From: a virus
Length of the DNA stretch: 24,285 bases
Reading direction: 5' to 3' (one strand)
IMG/VR virus record: IMGVR_UViG_3300042520_001707
Location: 1-24,285 of that record
Below are positions 7,561 to 14,770 of this stretch, in pieces (within the stretch, counting starts at the first letter, position 1; the number at the start of each line of letters is the position of its first letter). Below the pieces are notes generated by a model. The model was not told the DNA's origin and searched no databases. It was given only the letters and a program-made list of their open reading frames with translations. The position numbers and the translations under genes were made by a program.

Positions 7561-8315
7561 TGCAAAGGAAAGTAGCGGCAGGGGATTTAGGAATCTTCGC
7601 AGAGCTTGATATGGTTTACAACCAAGCAAGAATGATTGAGGCAAGCCAGAATAAGACAAAATACAAATGTCTTGGTTCTGGCAATTGTTGTTCAATTGGT
7701 TTAACAATTCACATGACAGAGTGTGCCAATATTGCATTTCACATTACTCAGCAATTTTATTTGCATTTAGAAAACAAGGGCAAGGATTTTGCCGATGAAT
7801 GGTTTAATTCAGTAGTTAATTCTTTAAAGGAGGCAATGTATGATGAGACATGGCAATTCGGTGGTGAAACTGAAAGGAAGTGTGCATTCTATAAAGATGG
7901 CTGCACTATCTATGGGTTTAGACCTCTGGTGTGCAGAAGTTATGGGGCTTTTGTCGGTGTTGACGATGTTTGTCCTAGAGAAAGAAATGTTTATGGCAAT
8001 GTAGAACATTTCTCTGGGTCGCCAGTGCAAGGTATGGTTCAGCAATTCCAGAATTTGCTTAGCAGGTATTCAAAAGATAAGGATTCAAATTATGATGTTG
8101 TTGTTTATATGCCTTTGGGCGTATTGAGCTTCCTGCTATCTCCAGAAGATCTTGAGGAACTGGCAGTCAAAACAGATGACAGAATGTGGAGAGCCGTTGA
8201 AGGCTGGTTTAATTACAGAGTTGAGTATACAAAAGTACACGGTCTGCCCATGCCTAAATTGCGAGAAGCTGCTGATGCTGCTGGTAAAAAGATTGCGTTT
8301 CAAGTAGAAGAATGA
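7560..8315 (+). CDS. YkgJ-like (zinc/iron-chelating CxxxCxxC-type) cysteine-cluster protein
   Basis: 251 residues. The cysteine layout is that of the YkgJ family: CLGSGNCC (C37, C43, C44) in the N-terminal part, then CAFYKDGCTIYGFRPLVCRSY (C108, C115, C125) and a later CPR (C138). The family is annotated as a zinc- or iron-binding cluster protein of poorly known function, often found with modification enzymes. The last 100 residues are unlike the core and may be specific to this phage. Overlaps by one base with the HTH gene and by four with the glycosyltransferase after it. Metal identity and role cannot be read here. Confidence 0.75.
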   Translation: MQRKVAAGDLGIFAELDMVYNQARMIEASQNKTKYKCLGSGNCCSIGLTIHMTECANIAFHITQQFYLHLENKGKDFADEWFNSVVNSLKEAMYDETWQFGGETERKCAFYKDGCTIYGFRPLVCRSYGAFVGVDDVCPRERNVYGNVEHFSGSPVQGMVQQFQNLLSRYSKDKDSNYDVVVYMPLGVLSFLLSPEDLEELAVKTDDRMWRAVEGWFNYRVEYTKVHGLPMPKLREAADAAGKKIAFQVEE

Positions 8316-9343
8316 TCACTTGGACAGATAATGGCTCGTCAAGAATTGGCGAAGGTTATGGTGATGCCTCATATCACCTGACAAAACATATTAGCAAAAG
8401 CGGATTGGATTTTTGCAAAATTGAAAATGAAAGCCCGCAAGAAATTAGCGGGCTTCAGATTGGTTACGCAAGAAGGAATGATATTTATGAAGGTGTGGTT
8501 ATTAATCACTGCCTTCCTGAGTCTTATGGTCGGCATGGTGATTATAAAATTGGCTTTACCTACTGGGAGACCAACAAACTACCTGATTACTGGCTGGATG
8601 ATTTGAATAGAATGGATGAAGTTTGGACAACATCTGACTTTATGCGTTCTGTTTTTATAAATAGTGGAGTTGTAAAACCAGTTTATAATTTTCAACTGGG
8701 CGTTGACCCTGCAATATACTCTCCGCTTAAGAGAGTCAGGAAAAGTCCTTTTACTTTTTTGAGTATTGGCTCACCATCCACGAGAAAAAATTCTCAAGTA
8801 GCTGTTGATGCATTCATCAAACTATTTAGCGGCGATGATGGGTATCGGATGATTTATAAATCCAAAGGTCCACCAGATGCGAGATCCTATAATGGTGGAA
8901 TGAAGGGCAGACTAAATCATCCGCAGATTGATATAATTGATTGGGAAGTTAGCGCAGAAGAGCTTGGTCGCATTTATGATAAAGCAGATTGTTTACTTTA
9001 TCCGACAAGTGGGGAAGGGTGGGGCTTGCTCCCGTTTCAAGCTATAGCAAAAGGCATACCAACTATATGCACGAATTTTTCTGCCTGTTCCGAATTTGCT
9101 CATTTCTCTGTCCCACTTGATTATTCAATATCTGATTACAAAATGTCTGGTACATATGAGAACACTGGTTACTGGGCGAAGCCAGATTTTGACGATTTAT
9201 GTGATAAAATGTTATACACAGTAAACAACTATGAAGAAATTTCCAACCGCACATATATGTCGGCGTTGTATATAAAAGAGAACATGACATGGGAAAAAGT
9301 GTCGGAGAGGTATGTAGATAGATTATGTCAGATATTGAAGTAG
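8312..9343 (+). CDS. GT-B fold (GT4-type) glycosyltransferase
   Basis: 343 residues. MDEVWTTSDFMRSVFINSGV (101-120) is the hinge-side segment, FTFLSIGSPSTRKNSQVAVD (147-166) opens the donor domain, and YPTSGEGWGLLPFQAIAKGIP (230-250) is the donor-phosphate and nucleotide site with the conserved glutamate. It is clearly a paralogue of the 3384-4631 gene product but lacks that protein's C-terminal tail. Starts in an ATGA overlap with the YkgJ-like gene and its 3' end overlaps the small terminase gene by 19 bases. Its substrate is unknown; being next to packaging genes, virion decoration is possible but unproven. A GC-rich hairpin lies inside the gene at 8431-8455. Confidence 0.85.
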   Translation: MITWTDNGSSRIGEGYGDASYHLTKHISKSGLDFCKIENESPQEISGLQIGYARRNDIYEGVVINHCLPESYGRHGDYKIGFTYWETNKLPDYWLDDLNRMDEVWTTSDFMRSVFINSGVVKPVYNFQLGVDPAIYSPLKRVRKSPFTFLSIGSPSTRKNSQVAVDAFIKLFSGDDGYRMIYKSKGPPDARSYNGGMKGRLNHPQIDIIDWEVSAEELGRIYDKADCLLYPTSGEGWGLLPFQAIAKGIPTICTNFSACSEFAHFSVPLDYSISDYKMSGTYENTGYWAKPDFDDLCDKMLYTVNNYEEISNRTYMSALYIKENMTWEKVSERYVDRLCQILK

Positions 9344-9900
9344 TTAAAACAAAAAGTTTGATTGAAAAAATTAAAGATGTTGAACAAGTGGGAATTCTGC
9401 ATGTAAAGGGATATTCAATGCGGGAAATTTCCACCTTGATGACTATCCCAATTAATGAAATAAAAGAATATATTGAAGAATATAAATTAATTTTAAATCA
9501 AACAATTGAAGAAGACCCATTTTTCCTTGAAAAAGTTCAGTTTAATACAATTAAGGCTCTTACTGAATTTGATGAATTAAGTAAGGAAGCGTGGGAAACT
9601 ATAAATATTGCTACCGATAACGGCATGGTAGCCGCCAGGATTCAAGCGATCAAGCTTGCAGGAGAGTTGGCTACTAAGAAGGCTCAATTGCATAAGTTGA
9701 TGGGAGGGAATCAAACTGACGGTGAATACATCGCCAGAATGCAGAAGGCAGAGAATGTCAACCAGATCTTGTCTAAGATTCTCAGAGATGTTATTTCCAA
9801 ATACCCAGACATTGCAGAAGAAGTTAGAAAAGAGTTAGAAATTGCATTTGAAATAATGACTGGCAAGCCCGTTAACCTTAAAACGGAAGAGAGCTCATAA
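9325..9900 (+). CDS. terS: Probable terminase small subunit
   Basis: 191 residues just upstream of the large terminase gene. Residues about 20-50 (VEQVGILHVKGYSMREISTL) form a helix-turn-helix of the kind small subunits use to bind the packaging site. The middle is helical (AARIQAIKLAGELATKKAQL), matching the oligomerisation core of such proteins, and the tail is acidic. The ATG lies inside the end of the glycosyltransferase gene, and the stop lies inside the first copy of a 34-bp repeat. Assignment depends heavily on position; the sequence alone is only suggestive. Confidence 0.7.
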   Translation: MSDIEVVKTKSLIEKIKDVEQVGILHVKGYSMREISTLMTIPINEIKEYIEEYKLILNQTIEEDPFFLEKVQFNTIKALTEFDELSKEAWETINIATDNGMVAARIQAIKLAGELATKKAQLHKLMGGNQTDGEYIARMQKAENVNQILSKILRDVISKYPDIAEEVRKELEIAFEIMTGKPVNLKTEESS

Positions 9901-9971
9901 TTTGAGAACGCTATTTTTGCCATTTAAGGGCTATTTTGCTCATAATTTGAGAACGCTATTTTCGCCATTTA
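9893..9971 (+). repeat. 34-bp tandem direct repeat between terminase genes
   Basis: Two copies, 9893-9926 and 9938-9971, differ at one base (T versus C at unit position 26) and repeat with a 45-bp period. Each begins GCTCATAATTTGAGAACG. The core GCTATTTT followed by a GC-containing triplet occurs three times (9910, 9930, 9955). The first copy includes the stop codon of the small subunit gene. The large subunit's ribosome site (AGGGGGG) follows directly. A packaging (pac/cos) or TerS-binding site, or a translation-control element, would fit. Confidence 0.85.
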
Positions 9972-9985
9972 GGGGGGTTTGAAAA

Positions 9986-11725
9986 ATGTCTGACTTCCTC
10001 GGTGTCAACCTTGAATTTAACGACTTTGATCGCTTATTAAGACAAGATGAACTTATGGAACAACCTGTCTCTATTGAAACTTTTGTTCAAGATAAACATT
10101 ATTTAGGATTACCGCCTCTATCTGAAATTCAGCTTGAGATCGTAAAGCATAGCACACAGATTTTCAAATTACCTACTTTACAAAAACTTTATGGAGAAGA
10201 AGCTGGTGCTGAATATTATAAGAAGTATACAGACAATGAAGTAATTTGCATGCTCGGCAAGGGATCGGGTAAAGACCATTGTGCAAGAATATCTATGGCT
10301 TACACAGTTTATTTGTTACATTGTTTGAGAGACCCTTTGGGCTATTACGGTAAAGCTCATGGTGTTTACATAGACCTTTTGAACCTGGCTGTAAACGCAC
10401 AACAAGCTCAGAGAGTATTCTTTGAACCATTAAAGAACCTTTTGCTATCATCTCCTTTCTTTAATAATGTCGGATTTGAACCTAGAGTATCAGAAATATT
10501 TTTCTTTTCTCGCCCAGTGAGATTATTTTCTGGACACTCTGAATCAGAAGGTTGGGAAGGTTATGAAGTATTAACAGTTATTCTAGACGAAATTTCAGCA
10601 TTTAAAACAGATAGTGAATTAAAAGGTGAAGTTAGATCAAAAGGATCGGCATCTGCAATTTATAACATGAGTAAATTATCTGTGATGTCCCGATTCCCAG
10701 AAATAGGAAAAGTAATTCTTTTGTCATTCCCTCGCTATAAAGGTGACTTTATTCAGCAGAGATATTTTAATTCTAGGGAAAAGAATGAACCAAAAACATG
10801 GTCTATTAAAGCTGCGACATGGGAAGTTAATCCTACAATTAAAAGAGAACAGTTGGAATCAGAATATATTAGAAATCCAATTGAAGCGGCATCAAGATTT
10901 GAATGCGAACCTCCAACAATGGAAGACGCATATTTCAGAGATGAAGAAAAAGTTAGAAAAGCTTTTATGTACGGGGATAATCCAGTTGATGAAGAAGGCA
11001 GATTTCATAGATGGTTTAATAATACAGATGGGCATAGAAGGTATATACATATAGACCTTGGTCATAAGAGAGATAGAACTGCGCTATGCATGTCTCATTG
11101 TACTGGTTTTAAAGAAATAAGTACATCTATGGGTACCGAGCATTTACCAATTATTAATGTTGATTTAGTTCATTCATGGAAGGCGGCTCCAGGAGAAGAA
11201 ATTAACTTTGCTTCAGTTAGACAGATGATTGTTGATTTATGTAAACGGTTTGATGTAGCTAAAGTTACATTTGACAGATGGCAGTCAATTGAAATGATTC
11301 AAAGCTTAAGATCACAAGGTATTAATGCAGATTTTCATTCTGTTAAAAAAACGGATTATGATACATTGATGACTTCAATTTATGATACAAGATTGAGAGG
11401 GTATTGGAATCACATTCTTGTTGAAGAGGAATTGTTGAAGTTAAGATTATTTTCTAATAATAAAATTGATCACCCCAATGCTGGATCTAAAGACCTAGCA
11501 GACGCTTTAGCAGGGTCTGTATTCAATGCTATTGAGAATATGGTAATAGAAGCCGAAGTTGAAATAGAAATTTTAGGACTAGATATGGATGTAGAGAAAT
11601 ATGATGATATAGAGGATTTTGGTACTGTGAGGAGGTATGATCATAATTTGAGAGGCTTTGTGCCTGAATATCTACAAACAAACATACAAACAGAGGAGGT
11701 GGGAACATGGATGGAAAGTCTATAG
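9986..11725 (+). CDS. terL: Terminase large subunit (packaging ATPase and nuclease)
   Basis: 579 residues. The ATPase half has the Walker A variant GKGSGKD (91-97) and Walker B TVILDE (197-202). The RNase H-like nuclease half shows IHIDLGHKRDRTALCM (354-369, D357), VTFDRWQSIEMI (427-438, D430) and DLADALAGSVFNAI (503-516, D504 and D507), the usual three acidic sites. It pumps DNA into the procapsid using ATP and cuts the concatemer. Start at ATG 9986 is set by AGGGGGG about ten bases upstream. It is the only gene in the first 11.7 kb with a clear untranslated gap before it; that gap holds the 34-bp repeat. The C-terminus overlaps a tiny downstream gene. Confidence 0.93.
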   Translation: MSDFLGVNLEFNDFDRLLRQDELMEQPVSIETFVQDKHYLGLPPLSEIQLEIVKHSTQIFKLPTLQKLYGEEAGAEYYKKYTDNEVICMLGKGSGKDHCARISMAYTVYLLHCLRDPLGYYGKAHGVYIDLLNLAVNAQQAQRVFFEPLKNLLLSSPFFNNVGFEPRVSEIFFFSRPVRLFSGHSESEGWEGYEVLTVILDEISAFKTDSELKGEVRSKGSASAIYNMSKLSVMSRFPEIGKVILLSFPRYKGDFIQQRYFNSREKNEPKTWSIKAATWEVNPTIKREQLESEYIRNPIEAASRFECEPPTMEDAYFRDEEKVRKAFMYGDNPVDEEGRFHRWFNNTDGHRRYIHIDLGHKRDRTALCMSHCTGFKEISTSMGTEHLPIINVDLVHSWKAAPGEEINFASVRQMIVDLCKRFDVAKVTFDRWQSIEMIQSLRSQGINADFHSVKKTDYDTLMTSIYDTRLRGYWNHILVEEELLKLRLFSNNKIDHPNAGSKDLADALAGSVFNAIENMVIEAEVEIEILGLDMDVEKYDDIEDFGTVRRYDHNLRGFVPEYLQTNIQTEEVGTWMESL

Positions 11726-11850
11726 AGAATGTTGATGAAATTGATGTTAACGACATTGTAAGAATACTAGCGGGTAAGATAGCAGATTTAACAGTGCAGA
11801 ACGCAGTGCTTACTGCACAGCTTAAAAAGGCACTTAACGCAAGTCATTAA
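11707..11850 (+). CDS. Tiny helical protein downstream of the large terminase, 47 residues
   Basis: Starts MDGKSIENVDEIDVNDIVRI at ATG 11707, with one of the best ribosome sites in the window (GAGGAGGTGGG) inside the terL 3' end, overlapping terL by 19 bases. The rest (AGKIADLTVQNAVLTAQLKK) is a regular amphipathic helix with heptad-like spacing, so a short coiled coil is likely. No family recognised. The ribosome site and the operon fit are the evidence that it is expressed. Confidence 0.65.
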   Translation: MDGKSIENVDEIDVNDIVRILAGKIADLTVQNAVLTAQLKKALNASH

Positions 11851-11868
11851 AGAAATTTTAAAAAAAAA

Positions 11869-11896
11869 CTGACAAATGCGCACCAAAGCATAAAAG
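11869..11896 (+). promoter_or_regulatory. Weak candidate promoter before the 11959 gene
   Basis: In the 108-base gap between genes, CTGACA (11869-11874) and TAAAAG (11891-11896) are 16 bases apart, an imperfect -35/-10 pair. A short AGCC-AAAA-GGCT stem (11917-11928) lies downstream. Nothing else in the gap is recognised. Confidence 0.25.
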
Positions 11897-11958
11897 CGAT
11901 GCTACATTGTCTGTCAAGCCAAAAGGCTAATTAACAAAATCAAACATTGGAGAATGAA

Positions 11959-12306
11959 ATGGAAATCAAGCAAGCAGATAAATTCCCAGTAATCTCACGC
12001 ACTGGTCGCACATCGGCAGAGTTGCAAATGATTATTGACACTCTTGTATTGTCAAGCAAAACAGGATCACCTTTTTCAATCACAAGCATTGAAGCTGGTA
12101 AGAAATATAATTCAATGCAACAGAGAATTCGTGCTCAGGCAAAGAAATTGGGTTTGGGTGTAGAAATTCATTTTGATAAGACAAATTCAACTCTTTACTT
12201 TAGAGTGCCAGTATCGCCAGAAATTGAGAACGCTAAAGCTCCGAATATGAATACGGTAAAGGCGAAAGACATTAAGAATGTCAGGTCAACTGTAAAAACT
12301 AAGTAA
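11959..12306 (+). CDS. Small basic protein of unknown function
   Basis: 115 residues. ATG 11959 is preferred over the in-frame TTG at 11947 because TTGGAGAATGAA supplies the ribosome site. The middle (FSITSIEAGKKYNSMQQRIR and on, about residues 40-65) looks like a helical DNA-binding segment, followed by strands (VEIHFDKTNSTLYFRV) and a Lys-rich tail. The layout hints at a small nucleic-acid-binding protein, but I recognise no family. It is the last gene before a strong terminator and has its own untranslated upstream gap, so it may be a single-gene transcript. Confidence 0.65.
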   Translation: MEIKQADKFPVISRTGRTSAELQMIIDTLVLSSKTGSPFSITSIEAGKKYNSMQQRIRAQAKKLGLGVEIHFDKTNSTLYFRVPVSPEIENAKAPNMNTVKAKDIKNVRSTVKTK

Positions 12307-12320
12307 TAAAAAATAATTAA

Positions 12321-12354
12321 AAAAAGGGGCTGGGAGCAATCTCAGTCCCTTTTT
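12321..12354 (+). terminator. Strong intrinsic terminator, probably bidirectional
   Basis: A-rich left arm and GGGGCTGGGA pair with TCTCAGTCCC and a run of T, with a four-base GCAA loop and two or three G-T pairs. The A tract on one side and T tract on the other allow termination on either strand. It closes the transcript from the 11959 gene. Confidence 0.85.
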
Positions 12355-12359
12355 TTATG

Positions 12360-12365
12360 TATACT
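12360..12365 (+). promoter_or_regulatory. Candidate -10 element for a leaderless transcript
   Basis: TATACT lies immediately after the terminator T-run, and the ATG of the next gene begins seven bases after it, where transcription would be expected to start. No ribosome site and no good -35 are visible, since the terminator stem occupies that position. Confidence 0.4.
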
Positions 12366-12371
12366 ATTGGC

Positions 12372-13205
12372 ATGGCACTTTTTGAAACACAAACTATAGA
12401 AATTGATAATAAAAAACTACAAAGCTGGAATGTCCTTTTTGCTATTCCTTGCTACGATCAACAAATTAGTGAACCGACAGTAATGTCTCTCATTAAGACA
12501 GTAATGTATTTTAGAGATCATAACATTAAATTCGCTATTGCTACTATCACAGATTCATTAATTAATAGAGCAAGAAACAGTATGACTGCAAAATTTATGG
12601 CACAAGAGCAGCTGACACATCTTATGTGTATTGATGCTGATATCTCCTGGGAGCCTGAAGATATTATTAAAATGCTATGGCATGATAAAGATATTATGAC
12701 TGGGGCATACCCAATCAAATCTATTAACTGGGAGAGCGTTGAGCGAAATGTAAAAGAAGGTGTTCCCGCTGATCAATTGCTGGGCAATAGTTTGAGATTT
12801 GTTGTTAATGCAGTTAAAGATAGAGATAATAAGACATTAACTGTAAGCAACGGTGCTATAGAAATTTTTGATGCTGGTACTGGCTTTATGCTTATAAAGA
12901 GAGAAGTGTTTACGAAATTAATTGAAGCATACCCTAACTTGAAATATAATGACGATACTGGTTCACTAAATGATGAAGAGAAAAAATGGACTTATGCATT
13001 TTTTAATTCATACATTGATCCACACCAAAATAGATTCTTGTCTGAAGATTATGGTTTCTGTAGATACTGGCAGGACATTGATGGCAAAGTTTGGGTTGAT
13101 CCAGCTATTGAAATGGGTCATTTAGGTCGTATGAAATATACAGGAACTATGTTGTCGTTCTTAGAAAAGAATGCACAGATGGTAGAAAATCCTAAAAACG
13201 ATTAA
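12372..13205 (+). CDS. GT-A fold glycosyltransferase (GT2/Anp1-like)
   Basis: 277 residues from ATG 12372; the in-frame ATG at 12357 lies inside the terminator tail. NVLFAIPCYDQQIS (20-33) opens the fold, SLINRARNSMTAKFM (62-76) is the helix typical of this group, and MCIDADISWEPEDI (85-98) holds the DAD metal site. DAGTGFMLIKREVF (167-180) and an EDYGFCRYW segment are the acceptor-side motifs seen in Anp1-like transferases. No membrane segment. It is separated from the other three glycosyltransferases by a terminator and appears to have its own promoter, so it may be expressed at a different time. It lacks a ribosome site, suggesting leaderless translation. Substrate unknown. Confidence 0.82.
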   Translation: MALFETQTIEIDNKKLQSWNVLFAIPCYDQQISEPTVMSLIKTVMYFRDHNIKFAIATITDSLINRARNSMTAKFMAQEQLTHLMCIDADISWEPEDIIKMLWHDKDIMTGAYPIKSINWESVERNVKEGVPADQLLGNSLRFVVNAVKDRDNKTLTVSNGAIEIFDAGTGFMLIKREVFTKLIEAYPNLKYNDDTGSLNDEEKKWTYAFFNSYIDPHQNRFLSEDYGFCRYWQDIDGKVWVDPAIEMGHLGRMKYTGTMLSFLEKNAQMVENPKND

Positions 13206-13399
13206 GAAATCGTAAAACCTACTAAACTCTCATATCTTGTAAAAATATATACTCAATTTCATAGAAAAAAGCAAAATAAAGCGGGTAGTTCCTATATTGA
13301 ATAATTTAACATAGGGCGAGAGTGTGTTGGGAATATATACTCAAGTTATTGCTTTATTTATTTCATATCCGTTCCCGCAATAAAGCGTTTATTCTTTGT

Positions 13400-13444
13400 T
13401 TTAACATAGCGTTTGTCATGCGATCAAACATGCGCTATGTTAAA
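13400..13444 (+). repeat. 12-bp perfect inverted repeat (hairpin)
   Basis: TTTAACATAGCG (13400-13411) pairs fully with CGCTATGTTAAA (13433-13444) around a 21-base loop, which can itself pair TTTG with CAAA. An outer ATAAAGC/GCTTTAT pair (13380-13386 with 13446-13452) can extend the stem, but 13379-13386 can instead pair with 13351-13358, so two mutually exclusive folds are possible. No T-run follows, so it is not a standard terminator. Confidence 0.8.
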
Positions 13445-13490
13445 GGCTTTATCTTGCCTCAATCAATCGGACCATTAATGCCCCGATCAA

Positions 13491-13520
13491 TAAATGCATT
13501 TAAGATCCGCAATTAATTGC
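13491..13520 (+). repeat. Two perfect 12-bp palindromes, 18 bp centre to centre
   Basis: TAAATGCATTTA (13491-13502) and GCAATTAATTGC (13509-13520) are each perfect palindromes and lie upstream of a promoter-like pair. They could be operator sites for dimeric regulators. Confidence 0.75.
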
Positions 13521-13546
13521 ATCAAATAAACTTTTAATTCTAGAAC

Positions 13547-13575
13547 TGGACTTACTTATTCCGCTATGCTAAACT
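13547..13575 (+). promoter_or_regulatory. Candidate promoter for the 13.66 kb gene array
   Basis: TGGACT (13547-13552) and TAAACT (13570-13575) are 17 bases apart, and TGC just before TAAACT gives an extended -10. The first gene downstream starts at 13662, leaving an untranslated leader of about 80 bases. Confidence 0.5.
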
Positions 13576-13661
13576 ATGTCTATGGTTATATCAGAGTTTA
13601 TATAGTAAATAGCAATAGATATATTAAAAAATATAATAAATAGTCCGAGAAAGGGATTAGT

Positions 13662-14042
13662 GTGACACAGATATATTCTATGACATATGATATGGTACAA
13701 CATAACGCACAAGATATAGCGGAATATAGCGATAAAGAAAAGGAATTACTGGGAACAGAAATAGTTGCTGGTGAAGTAAATTACGGCTTTATTGTTAGTT
13801 TCAAATATGTTTACACTGGTTATGAAACTATTACAAGTGCTCTTACTGATAAAGATTACGAGTTTGATATGGCACAGTTATTGTCATTCATCAGACAAAT
13901 AGAATTGCGTAACGCAAATATTGCTATTGTTTATCCTGATGGTTCAGAGTATTCTAAACGCAAATTTGGTTCGCAAAGAAAAGCAAGAACATCTTCTATT
14001 ACTGGTAATTCACAAATTCATCCATCTCATTATCTAAAATAA
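13662..14042 (+). CDS. Hypothetical protein, first gene of the AT-rich array
   Basis: 126 residues from a GTG preceded by GAGAAAGGGATTA. It starts MTQIYSMTYDMVQHNAQDIA. The central part alternates strands and short helices (YGFIVSFKYVYTGYETITSA; IELRNANIAIVYPDGSEY), and the tail is basic and Ser/Thr-rich. I recognise no family. As the first gene after the palindromic region it should be among the earliest products of this operon. The likely leader of about 80 bases gives room for RNA-level control. Confidence 0.65.
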   Translation: MTQIYSMTYDMVQHNAQDIAEYSDKEKELLGTEIVAGEVNYGFIVSFKYVYTGYETITSALTDKDYEFDMAQLLSFIRQIELRNANIAIVYPDGSEYSKRKFGSQRKARTSSITGNSQIHPSHYLK

Positions 14043-14057
14043 GAAAGGCAGATAAAA

Positions 14058-14564
14058 ATGAAACGAGTAAATCTTAAAGATATACAATCTAAGATTGTAT
14101 CTAATGTTGAAGTAGGTATTGTTGATTATACTCAAATAGCACCTCGTGCTGGTTGTAAGAAAGTAAATCTTAATAACATAAATAATCTTAGTCGTTCTTG
14201 GAAAAAACAAGAAATAGTACATAAATCATTTGATGTTATTCTTGATACATTTGATTCAGTAAATGAAATTGAGCATATGAAGTCATTGCTAATGATAAGA
14301 GCAATTCGTAATAATCGTACTGGTAAAGTATTTGATTTAGCCGAAGAGCGTTTATTTATGCGTCTAAAAAAGATAGAGCAAGTAAAAGTAGTTGTTCATA
14401 TTCTTGAATCAGATATTGATGTTGTTGTTTCTGGTTATGAAGAAAAAGCCGATAGCGACAATATTGTTCAGTTGAAAAAACTAATTGCTAAGTTAGAAAT
14501 TGAACAAAGCAAAAAGCAAGTATTAGTAAATGACAATATACGCCGTATGGCGAGAAATATCTAA
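14058..14564 (+). CDS. Hypothetical helical protein, 168 residues
   Basis: ATG 14058 follows AAGAAAGGCAG. The N-terminal third has two similar short motifs (KRVNLKDIQ and KKVNLNNIN), perhaps a duplicated short strand-helix. The middle and C-terminus are strongly helical and charged (VNEIEHMKSLLMIRAIRNNR; IVQLKKLIAKLEIEQSKKQV), probably including a coiled coil. Basic overall, unlike the acidic proteins further down the array. No family recognised. Confidence 0.65.
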   Translation: MKRVNLKDIQSKIVSNVEVGIVDYTQIAPRAGCKKVNLNNINNLSRSWKKQEIVHKSFDVILDTFDSVNEIEHMKSLLMIRAIRNNRTGKVFDLAEERLFMRLKKIEQVKVVVHILESDIDVVVSGYEEKADSDNIVQLKKLIAKLEIEQSKKQVLVNDNIRRMARNI

Positions 14565-14575
14565 AAGGAAAATAG

Positions 14576-14770
14576 ATGATGAACCAAAATGTAAGAAATC
14601 AATTACTAAATGAACTTGAATATCTAACTATTCCAATGGATATTCCAATTGGTAAAAGAAAAGATTATGATTGGATTATGCGTAATGGTTCAATTCTAAA
14701 TAAAAACAATCGTAATTTAGATAAAGTAATTAAAATTTGTAAAATACTAAGCGAAAAGGAAAATTCATGA
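14576..14770 (+). CDS. Small hypothetical protein, 64 residues
   Basis: Two adjacent ATGs (14576, 14579) follow AAAAGGAAAATAG; either could be used. Residues begin MMNQNVRNQLLNELEYLTIP. The protein is basic, has a DYDWIMRNGS turn, and ends in an ATGA overlap with the next gene. No family recognised; the conserved spacing of ribosome site and overlap supports a real gene. Confidence 0.55.
   Translation: MMNQNVRNQLLNELEYLTIPMDIPIGKRKDYDWIMRNGSILNKNNRNLDKVIKICKILSEKENS

Larger units (their letters stand above)
13206..13661 (+). other. Repeat- and palindrome-rich region without a convincing gene; control region or origin candidate
   Basis: About 455 bases. The only forward frame here (13322-13516) has no ribosome site and runs through the inverted repeats. 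Direct repeats: AATATATACTCAA at 13244 and 13332; AATAAAGCG at 13275 and 13379; TTTAACATAG at 13305 and 13400, in that order twice, so it may be a decayed tandem duplication. ATAAAGC also occurs inverted at 13351 and 13446. A 12-bp inverted repeat, two 12-bp palindromes and a promoter-like pair are listed separately. A 6-bp stem spans the stop of the upstream gene (13198-13213). Confidence 0.7.

Noticed and set aside
7525-7570. Possible frameshift joining the HTH gene to the YkgJ-like gene at a run of A
   Set aside because: The downstream frame has a stop at 7554 just before its own ATG, so a -1 shift would end at once.
13322-13516. 64-residue open frame in the control region
   Set aside because: It has no ribosome site, runs through inverted repeats and palindromes, and its composition (many Arg, Phe, Ile) looks like translated repeats.
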